Under the pieces are notes generated by a model that made no database searches, was not told the DNA's origin, and saw only the letters and a list, made by a program, of their open reading frames with translations. The translations under genes were made by a program, and so were the position numbers. From NCBI RefSeq assembly GCF_000169175.1, contig NZ_AAWS01000053.1:1-62885 (forward strand): 62,885 nucleotides of DNA, read 5' to 3'. Below, in pieces: positions 27,087-35,583 of the stretch (position 1 is the stretch's first letter; each line of letters starts with the position of its first letter). This DNA is from Microscilla marina ATCC 23134. Its GTDB lineage: Bacteria; Bacteroidota; Bacteroidia; Cytophagales; Microscillaceae.

Positions 27087-27542
27087 TTTTCCTGATACTA
27101 CGAATGTAAAGAAAGGTTTCAGCAAGTTTGGCGGTTTCAAGACCAAACCAGTCAATACGGTTGATAGTACGTCAATAAACGTATGATACAACTTTATTGA
27201 ATCTCTGCATTGTAGTTTTAGATAATTTGAGTGTACGAACTTACGAGGGGACTAGCAAATATGCAAATTTTGTGACACAGATTGTAGAAATGTAATCACA
27301 TTTAGTGTAAGTATTGCTAATATAATGAGGTAAATTGTAATTAATACGAGTTAAAATACTCAGTGGCTTACCTTAACGATTGAGAGGAGTTTGTACTTTA
27401 TTCCCCGGCAGTCTTGTCATATTTTTGGTTATTTTTAGGGGTTTGCACAGCAATATTGAACCACCTTAACAAAAAGCCACCAAAGGCTTAAGGGCTTGAT
27501 TTTAGAAGTAACTGAGTATGAATACGATAAAATATGATGCAG
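27087..27542. other. Intergenic stretch with no recognised feature
   Basis: 456 bp between the terminator and the MBOAT gene. It is A/T-rich with no ORF, no match to repeat families A or B and no clear promoter. It may be the 3' region of the acyltransferase operon transcript. Confidence 0.6.
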
Positions 27543-29018
27543 TTAAAATTGAAAATAGATGAAAGGCTGTACGTTTTCAGTTTGAAACTGTAAAATTAAT
27601 TGGATGACTAACACAAATATGGCTGCCTTGGCAAGCACAGGCAAGGTGCCAAAGTATTCGGCCATGCGTTCTTTGTCTTTTTCAGAAATGAAATGAATAG
27701 CAAAGCCTATTACCATCATTGCGAGTAGTGCCCCACGAGTTTGCATAAAAGGTATCAGGTAAGCCCAGTCAGTATGGAAAGCCATTTGGGTAATAGATTT
27801 GAAGGCTACAACAAAACTTTCGGCACGGAAAAACACCCACAATAATGCCACAAAATGGAAGGTAACAAACCAGTCGAGCGGTCGTAAAACTTGGCGGTTG
27901 AAGCCCATATCTTTTACTGTTTTGCTAAAAATCTTGTGCACAAACAAACCGGCTCCATGCATAGCTCCCCAAAAGACAAATTTCCAGGAGGCACCGTGCC
28001 AAAACCCCCCAATGAGCATGGTCAGCATCAAAAACAACCACTGCTTTTCTTCCCCTTTACGGTTGCCCCCCATAGGTATATAAATATAGTCGCGTAGCCA
28101 GGTAGACAGCGAAATGTGCCAACGGCGCCAAAACTCAGTAATGCTGAGCGAGTTGTAAGGGCTACGGAAGTTATCGGGTAGGCGAAAGCCCATCAATAGA
28201 GCAAGCCCGATTGCCATGTCAGAATACCCCGAAAAATCGCAATAAATCTGCAACGTATATGCATACATTGCCATAAGATTTTCGAACCCCGAATAAGTAC
28301 CCGGTGCCCCGTAAATAAGGTCGGCGTATTGTGCCACATAATTGGCAATCAGTGCTTTTTTTACCAACCCTTTCAAAATCATAAATAAGCCGTCACCCAT
28401 CTGATCGCGACGAAATACAATGTCTTGGTTGATTTGAGGTAAAAAGTCTTTAGCCCGTACAATAGGACCCGCTACCAGTTGAGGGAAAAAACTCAGGTAA
28501 AACCCAAAGTCCATCAGGTTGCGGCAAGGCTTAATTTCTCCTTTGTATACATCTACCAAATAACTAATCGTTTGGAAAGTATAAAAAGATACCCCGATGG
28601 GCAGGAAAATATCTAGTTTTTTAAAGTCTTTTTGAGCCAGGTAGGCGATATTATCCAGGATAAAGTTGGTATACTTAAAATACAGCAAAAAGCTGAGGTT
28701 AAAAATAATAAGCAACACCAACCAAAGCTTTCGGCGGGGATGCTCCTTGGCTGGACTAAGCCAGAGCGCGGCATAATAATCGACTACTGCCAGTACTACC
28801 AAGTTAAGCACATATATACCGCTTGATTTGTAGTAAAAAAACAAGCTAAACGCCAATACATACAACACCCTGGCAAACTTGTGTTTGTAGATAAGCAAAT
28901 AAATACTTAAAAACGCAGTAAACAACACCAAAAACTCTCCACTATTAAATAGTAAAGGGGCTTTTTTGTCGTAAGCAAACATTTGAGCTATATTTTCCAG
29001 CAATGGATGATCCAGCAT
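27543..29018 (-). CDS. MBOAT-family O-acyltransferase (AlgI/DltB/PatA-like)
   Basis: 491 residues, about eleven TM segments. MBOAT signatures: FDFGFYLSFFPQLVAGPI-like region at about 175-195, YCDFSGYSDMAIG (about 262-274), FWRRWHISLSTWLRDYIYIPMGG (about 295-317), and the catalytic His in GGFWHGASWKFVFWG (about 340). It moves acyl groups, usually acetyl, across the inner membrane for transfer to a polysaccharide or peptidoglycan. Downstream of three SGNH hydrolases on the same strand, which fits an AlgIJX or PatA/PatB-like system. The polymer is unknown and no glycan synthase is nearby. Confidence 0.93.
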   Translation of the reverse strand: MLDHPLLENIAQMFAYDKKAPLLFNSGEFLVLFTAFLSIYLLIYKHKFARVLYVLAFSLFFYYKSSGIYVLNLVVLAVVDYYAALWLSPAKEHPRRKLWLVLLIIFNLSFLLYFKYTNFILDNIAYLAQKDFKKLDIFLPIGVSFYTFQTISYLVDVYKGEIKPCRNLMDFGFYLSFFPQLVAGPIVRAKDFLPQINQDIVFRRDQMGDGLFMILKGLVKKALIANYVAQYADLIYGAPGTYSGFENLMAMYAYTLQIYCDFSGYSDMAIGLALLMGFRLPDNFRSPYNSLSITEFWRRWHISLSTWLRDYIYIPMGGNRKGEEKQWLFLMLTMLIGGFWHGASWKFVFWGAMHGAGLFVHKIFSKTVKDMGFNRQVLRPLDWFVTFHFVALLWVFFRAESFVVAFKSITQMAFHTDWAYLIPFMQTRGALLAMMVIGFAIHFISEKDKERMAEYFGTLPVLAKAAIFVLVIQLILQFQTENVQPFIYFQF

Positions 29019-29083
29019 GTGGTAGTTTTTTTATAAGCGCTATCAGTGATTAGCCCTTGATTCTTGGCAATGGTATTGATTAA

Positions 29084-29818
29084 TTATTGTGAGTTGTGGG
29101 CCTGTAGCTTGTCGTTTGGGCTTTGAACCTTGTCAGGTACTTTCATCAAAATCTTTTGTTTGCTTTCAGTCATAATCCAACCCGATATGGCATTTGCCCA
29201 TTTTTCGTATTCTTTCCATCGAGGGTGTATGCCGTCTCCGGCGCGCTTCAGTACCAAATCTTGGGAAGGGAAAAATCTGCCTTCACCCACCCCCTCTGCC
29301 AATACTCCAGTCAGACCGTTGTCTTTGCGCCAATTGGGTGGTCCAATCCAAATAAAATTAACTTCACCTATTTGGTCAACAATGCGTTTTACAAACTTTT
29401 TATATGCGTCAAGTTGGCGGGTAAACAATTCATTTGAGCCTAACGATACCATGACATAAGTGGGTTTTAACTCCTCTATGAGTGCCTTCATACGTTTGCC
29501 TTGCCAGGCTAGAATACTTGAACTGGTTTTGGCAACCGCGGTAAACTTGTGCCCGTTCTGTTTGGCCAGCAACGAAAAAGGGTGTCGCAAACCATCTGCC
29601 ATCGAGTCGCCAATCAGTAATACATGTTGCGCACTGCTATCAATCAACATTGATGAATCTACCTTGTTGGCTTCTATATATGCCTGAAGCGTCAGGTCAA
29701 GCGGAGTGTATATTACCTCACCTTCGGGTAAGTTTTCTTCGCAGCCCCACACCATAGCAAGCAATAAGCCTAGGAATAAGCTATGGGCACCTCTTCTGAT
29801 AAAGTATTTTATTGTCAT
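29084..29818 (-). CDS. SGNH/GDSL hydrolase lipoprotein, paralogue 1
   Basis: 244 residues. Lipobox LLLAMVWGC. SGNH block I is VLLIGDSMADGL, block III is SLGSNELF, and the C-terminal catalytic pair is in DGIHPRWKEY. An unusual insert LTGVLAEGVGEGRFFPS precedes it. It is the most divergent of three tandem SGNH genes and is next to the MBOAT gene (66 bp). It is likely to transfer or remove acyl groups in the periplasm; whether it is a transferase or an esterase cannot be told. Confidence 0.85.
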   Translation of the reverse strand: MTIKYFIRRGAHSLFLGLLLAMVWGCEENLPEGEVIYTPLDLTLQAYIEANKVDSSMLIDSSAQHVLLIGDSMADGLRHPFSLLAKQNGHKFTAVAKTSSSILAWQGKRMKALIEELKPTYVMVSLGSNELFTRQLDAYKKFVKRIVDQIGEVNFIWIGPPNWRKDNGLTGVLAEGVGEGRFFPSQDLVLKRAGDGIHPRWKEYEKWANAISGWIMTESKQKILMKVPDKVQSPNDKLQAHNSQ

Positions 29819-29840
29819 TTTTGTAAAGTAGTATCCGTTG

Positions 29841-30623
29841 TTATTTTTTGAATATTTTTTTGCTTGATTTTCTGCGTGCGATTGCTGGATTCTCCAACCT
29901 GATTTTATGTTTACTTTCCGTCATAATCCATTTACTTAAAGCATCAGACCAAGCCACACTGCCACGAAGGTTAGGGTGAATGCCATCACTTTGCCGGGTA
30001 ATTTTGACGTTTTCTGAGGGGAAGAACCGGTCTTTGCCCACCACAGCGAGAATGGCTTCATTAATACCCGTGTCTTTGCGCCAATTGGGTGGTCCTGCCC
30101 ATATCACTGGAGTATCTCCCGCCTGTTTTATAATATCTTTAATATACTCCTTTCTCTGAGGTATATCTTGTACAAACAACTCATTGGCACCCAACACGAC
30201 AATCACATAAGTAGGTTTATGAATCGCAATGGCTGTTTTGAGTTGTTTGCTTGTGCTCCAGCCTGCCGTATGCGAACTGGCTTGCGATACCACCGTCAGG
30301 CGATGTCCATTGTATGCCGCATATTTTCTAAAGCCATATTCTAACCCGGCCGCCCCTGCCATTGAATCGCCAATCAATAAAATGTGTTGAGCCTGACGGT
30401 TTACTTTGGTTTGCTCCACTGCTTTTTGGGGTGTTTTGGCTGGTTGGGTCACTTGTGCAGGCATGGCGGCTGATTTATTGAGTGCTGCACGAGCCTGTTT
30501 TGTTTTTTCATCGTGGTTATGGCGAGACGCTGGTTCTTCGCAGCTCCACACTGCCAATAAAATGAACCACCCTCCCAAAAAACAGCGATGACCTATTCTT
30601 ATAAACAAATTTTTTGTCCTCAT
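29841..30623 (-). CDS. SGNH/GDSL hydrolase lipoprotein, paralogue 2
   Basis: 260 residues. Signal peptide with lipobox LLAVWSC. After a Thr/Gln/Lys linker come block I ILLIGDSMAGAAGLEYGFRK, block III VLGANELFVQDIPQRKEYI and DGIHPNLRGSVAW. It is very like paralogue 3 over the catalytic domain. Its ATG overlaps the TGA of the upstream gene (ATGA, 30620-30623), so translation is coupled. Confidence 0.85.
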   Translation of the reverse strand: MRTKNLFIRIGHRCFLGGWFILLAVWSCEEPASRHNHDEKTKQARAALNKSAAMPAQVTQPAKTPQKAVEQTKVNRQAQHILLIGDSMAGAAGLEYGFRKYAAYNGHRLTVVSQASSHTAGWSTSKQLKTAIAIHKPTYVIVVLGANELFVQDIPQRKEYIKDIIKQAGDTPVIWAGPPNWRKDTGINEAILAVVGKDRFFPSENVKITRQSDGIHPNLRGSVAWSDALSKWIMTESKHKIRLENPAIARRKSSKKIFKK

Positions 30624-31630
30624 TTTTGTGAAGTAGTATCTGTTTTCCTGTTTGTAGAGTCTTTGCTTGTTTTAGCTTTATCTTTTTTGGGTAGTTTAAT
30701 TCTTGCTGCAATTGGGTTAATCAACCTTATTTTGTGTTTGCTGGCATACATAATCCAGGTGGTGAGCGTATCAGTCCAGGTAACACTCCCCTTAATATCA
30801 GGGTGGATGCCGTCGTACTGGCGACTCATTTTGATGTGTTCAGACAAGAAAAAACGATCTTTGCCTACAATAGAGCGAATAGCAGCATTAATGCCAGTAT
30901 CTTTACGCCAGTTGGGCGGTCCTACCCATATCACTGGAATGTTTCCAGCTTGTTTTAATATATCTCTGATGTATTTTTTTCTTTGGGGTATGTCTCGTAC
31001 AAACAGTTCGTTGGCTCCCAGGCCAATAATGATAAAGGTAGGTTTGTAAGTAGCTATTGCCGCTTTGAGTTTTTTTTGCTGACTCCAAAGAGCAGTGGTA
31101 GAGCTGGGTTGTGATATCACCGTTAGGCGATGCCCGTTATACATAGCGTATTTTCTAAAGCCATATTCCAGCCCGGCAGCCCCAGCCATTGAGTCGCCAG
31201 CAAGCAATATATGTTGGGTCTTGGTGTTTACCCCGGCGGGCATAACTACGTTTAGTGGTATTCCTCGTTTTTTGGCTATTTTGAGGTTAGTTTCCAGATT
31301 GCCCGATCCGGCAGGTACATTGTTTACCTTGGTAGCATCGGCTTTGGCTTTGTTTCCTTTGTTGGCTGTTTGGTTAATTGAATCGGCTTTTGCCAATGAA
31401 TCTTCACGTAATTTTTTATCAATAAAAGCAGTGATTTTGTCGGTTACAGGTTTCCAGAGTATGTCTTCCTGAGGCTCAAGGTTCAAAAAAGCCTTCATTC
31501 TGGTTTGCTTTATCTCTACATTCAAAGACAAGGGTTTGTCCCAAAGCGAATAAGCCAATAGTGATCCTATGATTAACAAAAAGAGGGCTATTACTTCTAG
31601 TAAAGGTTTACGTTCCTTGATATATTCCAT
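30620..31630 (-). CDS. Membrane-anchored SGNH/GDSL hydrolase, paralogue 3
   Basis: 336 residues. An N-terminal TM anchor (VIALFLLIIGSLLAYSLW) replaces the lipid anchor of the other two. A linker of about 100 residues is followed by the catalytic domain: ILLAGDSMAGAAGLEYGFRK, GLGANELFVRDIPQRKKYI and DGIHPDIKGSVTW. It is the first gene of the four-gene operon. It resembles AlgJ/AlgX/PatB-type partners of MBOAT proteins. The long Lys-rich tail (about 310-336) is low complexity. Confidence 0.85.
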   Translation of the reverse strand: MEYIKERKPLLEVIALFLLIIGSLLAYSLWDKPLSLNVEIKQTRMKAFLNLEPQEDILWKPVTDKITAFIDKKLREDSLAKADSINQTANKGNKAKADATKVNNVPAGSGNLETNLKIAKKRGIPLNVVMPAGVNTKTQHILLAGDSMAGAAGLEYGFRKYAMYNGHRLTVISQPSSTTALWSQQKKLKAAIATYKPTFIIIGLGANELFVRDIPQRKKYIRDILKQAGNIPVIWVGPPNWRKDTGINAAIRSIVGKDRFFLSEHIKMSRQYDGIHPDIKGSVTWTDTLTTWIMYASKHKIRLINPIAARIKLPKKDKAKTSKDSTNRKTDTTSQK

Positions 31631-31819
31631 GTAATACGAGCAATCAACATTGCATTGAGTGTTTCAATAATCTATTCAAACGATAAATTTTGAAAGCTGT
31701 AAATACAAATGTATGTTAAAGCAACTTTTTATAAAAATTTCAACCACCTTTAATCATTAATTGTACCTTTTACAATAGTCTGCGGCATTTAGCCCATAGC
31801 CCCAACAAGGTTCTAGGTA

Positions 31820-31862
31820 CCCCCTGTTTAACTCCGTTGAGCTCATCACAGCAAACTGCTGC
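31820..31862 (-). repeat. Repeat family A fragment (m2 module, reverse orientation)
   Basis: CCCCTGTTTAACTCCGTTGA followed by GCTCATCACAGCAAACTGCT is the reverse complement of module m2 and its flanks (AGTTTGCTGTGATGAGCTCA). It is followed by a CCCGAT/ATCGGG hairpin to about 31885. The remaining sequence of 31631-31819 holds nothing I recognise. Confidence 0.65.
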
Positions 31863-32058
31863 CCCGATAAATATAAATCGGGATTTAGAAATAGATTGGG
31901 TTTATAGGCAACTAACAAACTCATAGTGTGCTTACTTTCAGTGGTTTACGAATTGGTGAGTTAAAAAAACAAAACAGCTTAGAGATAGGACAGGAGAAAA
32001 AATATATAAAGGTCTATTGTGGGGCATTTTATCTGTAGTATTCAGCCCAATATTCTGT

Positions 32059-32266
32059 AGTGATTTTAGTCAAAGTTGTTTGCTGGTTATCAGTTATTGA
32101 TGAATTTAAAAACTATTTAATTGGATGTTTAGGCGTAAAGCCGAAACACTTTTAAAAATAAAGCGAGTACGCAATATTAATATAAAATACTGGTTTACAG
32201 TATTTAACAAGGTGAACATTTACTCGAATCAGCTATCGACTATCGACTAAATACTATGGACTATTG
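32059..32266. repeat. Repeat family B, copy B2
   Basis: 208 bp aligned with copy B1 at 5011-5218 at a constant offset of 27048 bp at both ends. Differences are scattered substitutions. It lies in the 770-bp space upstream of lspA. Confidence 0.85.
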
Positions 32267-32399
32267 TAGCCGCAGCTCTGGCTAATTTTTTGAACTAAAC
32301 CCCCAACATTCCGTTTTTGTAGATATTGAATAAGCCCTCAATGATCACTTTTGGAGATAGAGAAGTTGTTTAACTAATTGTGTAGTTATATATTGCGTT

Positions 32400-33026
32400 A
32401 TGAAGAAAAACCATTTATATTATGCCTATGCTCTTCGCATTGTTTTGCTCGATCAACTGTTAAAACTATTAGTTCATTTCAATATGCAGCAAGAGCAGGA
32501 GGTTGCCTTGATTGGCAACTGGTTCAAGCTTCATTATACGCTTAACCCTGGTATGGCATTTGGTTTTGAGTTTGGGTCGTTTTACGGTAAACTGTTACTT
32601 ACTATTTTTCGACTTGCCATCATCTTAGGCATAGGGTGGTATCTGCACAAATTGATTCAACGCAAAGCCCACAAAGGCTTAATCTGGAGCCTGGTATTAA
32701 TTTTTGCCGGAGGGTTAGGCAACCTGATTGACAGTATTTTTTATGGGGCGTTTCTTGGGCTTGCCACCTTTGACGCCGCCACTCCCTGGTTACACGGGCA
32801 AGTAATAGACATGCTTTTTATAGATGTAGGCCCTATAGCTTTGCCCCATTGGGTGCCTAAGTTTGGCGGACTTACCGTATCAGCGCCTATTTTCAATATT
32901 GCTGATATATCGGCTTTTGTGGGCATTGTCATGGTGGTAATCTTACATCGACGATTTTTTATCACTGAAGAGCCTTCTCCCTCCACACCTCCACCTTCTA
33001 CAGATCTTCAGCAACAACCTAAGTAG
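32400..33026 (+). CDS. lspA: Signal peptidase II (prolipoprotein peptidase)
   Basis: 208 residues, four TM segments. Conserved boxes: DQLLK at the start, LNPGMAFGF, AGGLGNLIDSIFYG with catalytic Asp111, VIDML and FNIADISAFVG with catalytic Asp169. The GMAFG form and the loop insertion between boxes are normal for Bacteroidota. It cleaves signal peptides of lipidated prolipoproteins in the inner membrane, and this window alone holds many likely substrates. ATG start at 32400. Its terminator follows at 33062. Confidence 0.96.
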   Translation: MKKNHLYYAYALRIVLLDQLLKLLVHFNMQQEQEVALIGNWFKLHYTLNPGMAFGFEFGSFYGKLLLTIFRLAIILGIGWYLHKLIQRKAHKGLIWSLVLIFAGGLGNLIDSIFYGAFLGLATFDAATPWLHGQVIDMLFIDVGPIALPHWVPKFGGLTVSAPIFNIADISAFVGIVMVVILHRRFFITEEPSPSTPPPSTDLQQQPK

Positions 33027-33061
33027 GCTTTTCAATAAAAAATAATGTCTAAGAATTTAAC

Positions 33062-33096
33062 AAAAGCCTTGGTGTAATTTACATCAGGGCTTTTTG
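33062..33096 (+). terminator. Terminator of lspA
   Basis: AAAGCCTTGGTGTAA pairs with TTACATCAGGGCTTT apart from two mismatched or wobble positions, followed by T residues. It is 36 bp after the lspA stop and resembles the hairpin at 37072-37101. Confidence 0.75.
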
Positions 33097-33222
33097 ATTG
33101 TTTTAGTTGGTTGGATATGTTGTTTTTTATAATCTTAATAGTTAAAAATTTTAATCAAAATGTTTTATTTATTAATTTTTTTAATTCTTTTGCATTTATA
33201 AAACAACAATTAGCCAAGCCAT

Positions 33223-35424
33223 ATGTCCAAAAACCTGATATCAAAAGGCGTAGCCAACCATCTCATTGAAATTGCTGACGATCAAAGACAAATTACCTAT
33301 TTGCACCAAAATAAAAAGCGGAATTACACTTATCCCGAAGAGCAAGTGCAGGCGGTTACTTTTCTTAAACTCGTATTGATTTATGGTTATCCAGTAGAGC
33401 AAGTAAGGTTATTGGTACCCATAAAAATCGGAGCAGGCAGAAAAAAAGAGGCAGACATGGTGGTATACAGCGATACGGCGTGTACTGTGCCCCATATAGT
33501 AGTAGAATGCAAAAAAGCCGATGCCTCGGAAATGGAGTTCAAAGAAGGCGTTGCCCAAGCCTATAGCTATGCTTGTGGCATATCAAAAAAACCGATGTAT
33601 GCCTGGATCACTTCTGGTACTAAAAATCAAACCTTTTTTATTGGAGACGAAAACACCGTGATGACCACCAAGCCCGATATTCCCCGGTATGGCAATGTGG
33701 GGGTAGAAGCATATAAATATGCCAAAGGTGGGCGTAAGGGCAATGAAGACTCGCTGGGTGACAATATCAAGCAAAAGTTTTTTGATATAGAAACAGTCAG
33801 TGAAAGTGACCTTACCCGCCGTTTCAAGCTGGCACATAATGCTTTATGGGCAGGAGGGGAACTCAACCCTTCTACAGCGTTTGACGAGCTCGATAAGTTG
33901 ATCTTTTGCAAAATATGGGATGAACGCAAACTAAGAAAAAAAGGAGAGGCGTATGACTTTCAAGTGTTTAATACGTCGTTGCCCAAAAATGCTACTTCAG
34001 AGCAAATTACCCGCGCTGAGCACAAAAATTCAAATGAGTTATTTGCCCGGATTAAAAAGCTATATGCCGAAGGCAAACGTCAAGACCCAGAAGTATTTAA
34101 AGATGACATCAGGCTTAAGCCTGTTAAAGTAAAAGCAGTGGTGGGGTACCTGGAAGGGATAAATCTGAAAGATACCGACCTGGACAGCAAAGGAAAAGCA
34201 TTTGAAACCTTTATGGGTTCTTATTTTCGTGGCGACTTTGGGCAATACTTTACCCCTCGCAACATTGTTCAGTTTATTATTAATGTATTGCCCATTACCA
34301 ACCACTCACGGGTGTTAGATACGTCTTGTGGCAGTGGAGGTTTTTTGTTGTATACCCTTGAAAAAATAAGAAAACAGGCAGATGAGTATTTTGAAAATCA
34401 AAAAGGAGACCCTGAAAACGACATTGCCGAGGGAGCAGATCATCATCGTTACTGGCACGACTTTGTGTCAAAAAAACTATTTGGGATAGAAATCAATGAG
34501 CAAATTGCCCGCACTGCCAAAATGAATATGATTATTCATAACGATGGGCAAACCAATGTGATAGCTGCCGATGGTTTGCTCAAAGATGAAGCCTTGCGTC
34601 AAAGAAGCCATAATCGTGAATTTAAATACAATAGTTTTGATTTTATTGTAACCAACCCACCCTTTGGAAGTGTAGTAAAACAGCTCGAAAAAGCCTATTT
34701 GCATCAATACAAGTTAGGCAATAAAGACGTAAGCTGGCTGGATACCAAAAACTCAGCAGTGCAGGGGCGTGCCAACCAAAGCACCGAGGTGCTTTTTATT
34801 GAACAATGTTGGTATTTTCTCAAAGAAGGCGGCACGCTGGCTATAGTAGTGCCTGATGGCATACTTACCAATAGTAGCCTGCAATATGTGCGTGATCGTA
34901 TAGAAGAGTGGTACCGTATAGTGGCAGTAGTATCTATGCCGCAAACTGCCTTTGCGCATACCGGAGCTGGGGTAAAAAGCTCAGTGTTGTTTCTAAAAAA
35001 ATGGGACAAAGCCACTACTGAGTCGTTGCAAAGTATAAAAGATCGCCTTAAGAATAATATAAAAACTACCCACCATTACGAGGCTACTATTGAACGTATC
35101 GAAAAAGAAAAAAAGGATATCATCAAAGCACATCGGGGCTTTGAAAATACCACTTCCGAAACAGACAGAAAAGCCATAGCAAAAACACCTGCCTTTAAAG
35201 CTTGGAAAAAAGGCATTCAGCAGAAGTACACCAATGCTATCAACCAACTCAAAACCAACTTACACGATCAATATATACAGCAAAAACAAATTGTATTGCC
35301 TGATTACAGCATTTTTATGGCTATAGCCGAAGACATTGGCTATGATGCCACTGGCAAAACCACCCCCAACAATGAGTTGGTAGCAATTGGCGAAGCATTG
35401 GAAAAGTTTATGGCGACTTTATAG
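33223..35424 (+). CDS. N6-adenine DNA methylase fused to HsdR-N-like nuclease domain
   Basis: 733 residues. The N-terminus (about 1-190) resembles the type I HsdR N-terminal domain and has a PD-(D/E)xK pattern: Asp78 in KEADMVVY and Glu95-x-Lys97 in VECKK. The methylase part (about 310-620) has QYFTPRNIVQFI, motif I VLDTSCGSGGF (about 364) and motif IV NPPF (Asn478). No helicase motifs are present and no separate hsdR is in the window. With the downstream HsdS it resembles BcgI-type (nuclease-methylase plus specificity) restriction systems more than classical type I. The distance to hsdS is 159 bp and holds repeat B sequence. Confidence 0.85.
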   Translation: MSKNLISKGVANHLIEIADDQRQITYLHQNKKRNYTYPEEQVQAVTFLKLVLIYGYPVEQVRLLVPIKIGAGRKKEADMVVYSDTACTVPHIVVECKKADASEMEFKEGVAQAYSYACGISKKPMYAWITSGTKNQTFFIGDENTVMTTKPDIPRYGNVGVEAYKYAKGGRKGNEDSLGDNIKQKFFDIETVSESDLTRRFKLAHNALWAGGELNPSTAFDELDKLIFCKIWDERKLRKKGEAYDFQVFNTSLPKNATSEQITRAEHKNSNELFARIKKLYAEGKRQDPEVFKDDIRLKPVKVKAVVGYLEGINLKDTDLDSKGKAFETFMGSYFRGDFGQYFTPRNIVQFIINVLPITNHSRVLDTSCGSGGFLLYTLEKIRKQADEYFENQKGDPENDIAEGADHHRYWHDFVSKKLFGIEINEQIARTAKMNMIIHNDGQTNVIAADGLLKDEALRQRSHNREFKYNSFDFIVTNPPFGSVVKQLEKAYLHQYKLGNKDVSWLDTKNSAVQGRANQSTEVLFIEQCWYFLKEGGTLAIVVPDGILTNSSLQYVRDRIEEWYRIVAVVSMPQTAFAHTGAGVKSSVLFLKKWDKATTESLQSIKDRLKNNIKTTHHYEATIERIEKEKKDIIKAHRGFENTTSETDRKAIAKTPAFKAWKKGIQQKYTNAINQLKTNLHDQYIQQKQIVLPDYSIFMAIAEDIGYDATGKTTPNNELVAIGEALEKFMATL

Positions 35425-35429
35425 TAAGT

Positions 35430-35559
35430 AGCAGCAAGCAATTAGCTATAAGCTACAAGTAAACAAATTTAATATACGCCATTGGTTTACAATGATTAAT
35501 AAGGTAAACATTTACTCGAATCAGCTATGGACTACGGACTAAATGCTATGGACTATTGA
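35430..35559. repeat. Partial repeat B (copy B3) with a second short repeat
   Basis: 35469-35559 matches the right part of repeat B (TTGGTTTACAATGATTAATA through CTATGGACTATTG). Just before it, AGCAGCAAGCAATTAGCTAT at 35430-35449 plus AAGCTACAAGTAA matches 60864-60896 (27 of 33 by eye). The block separates the methylase and specificity genes. Confidence 0.7.
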
Positions 35560-35583
35560 CATAAGATCATCAACAAAAAGTAT

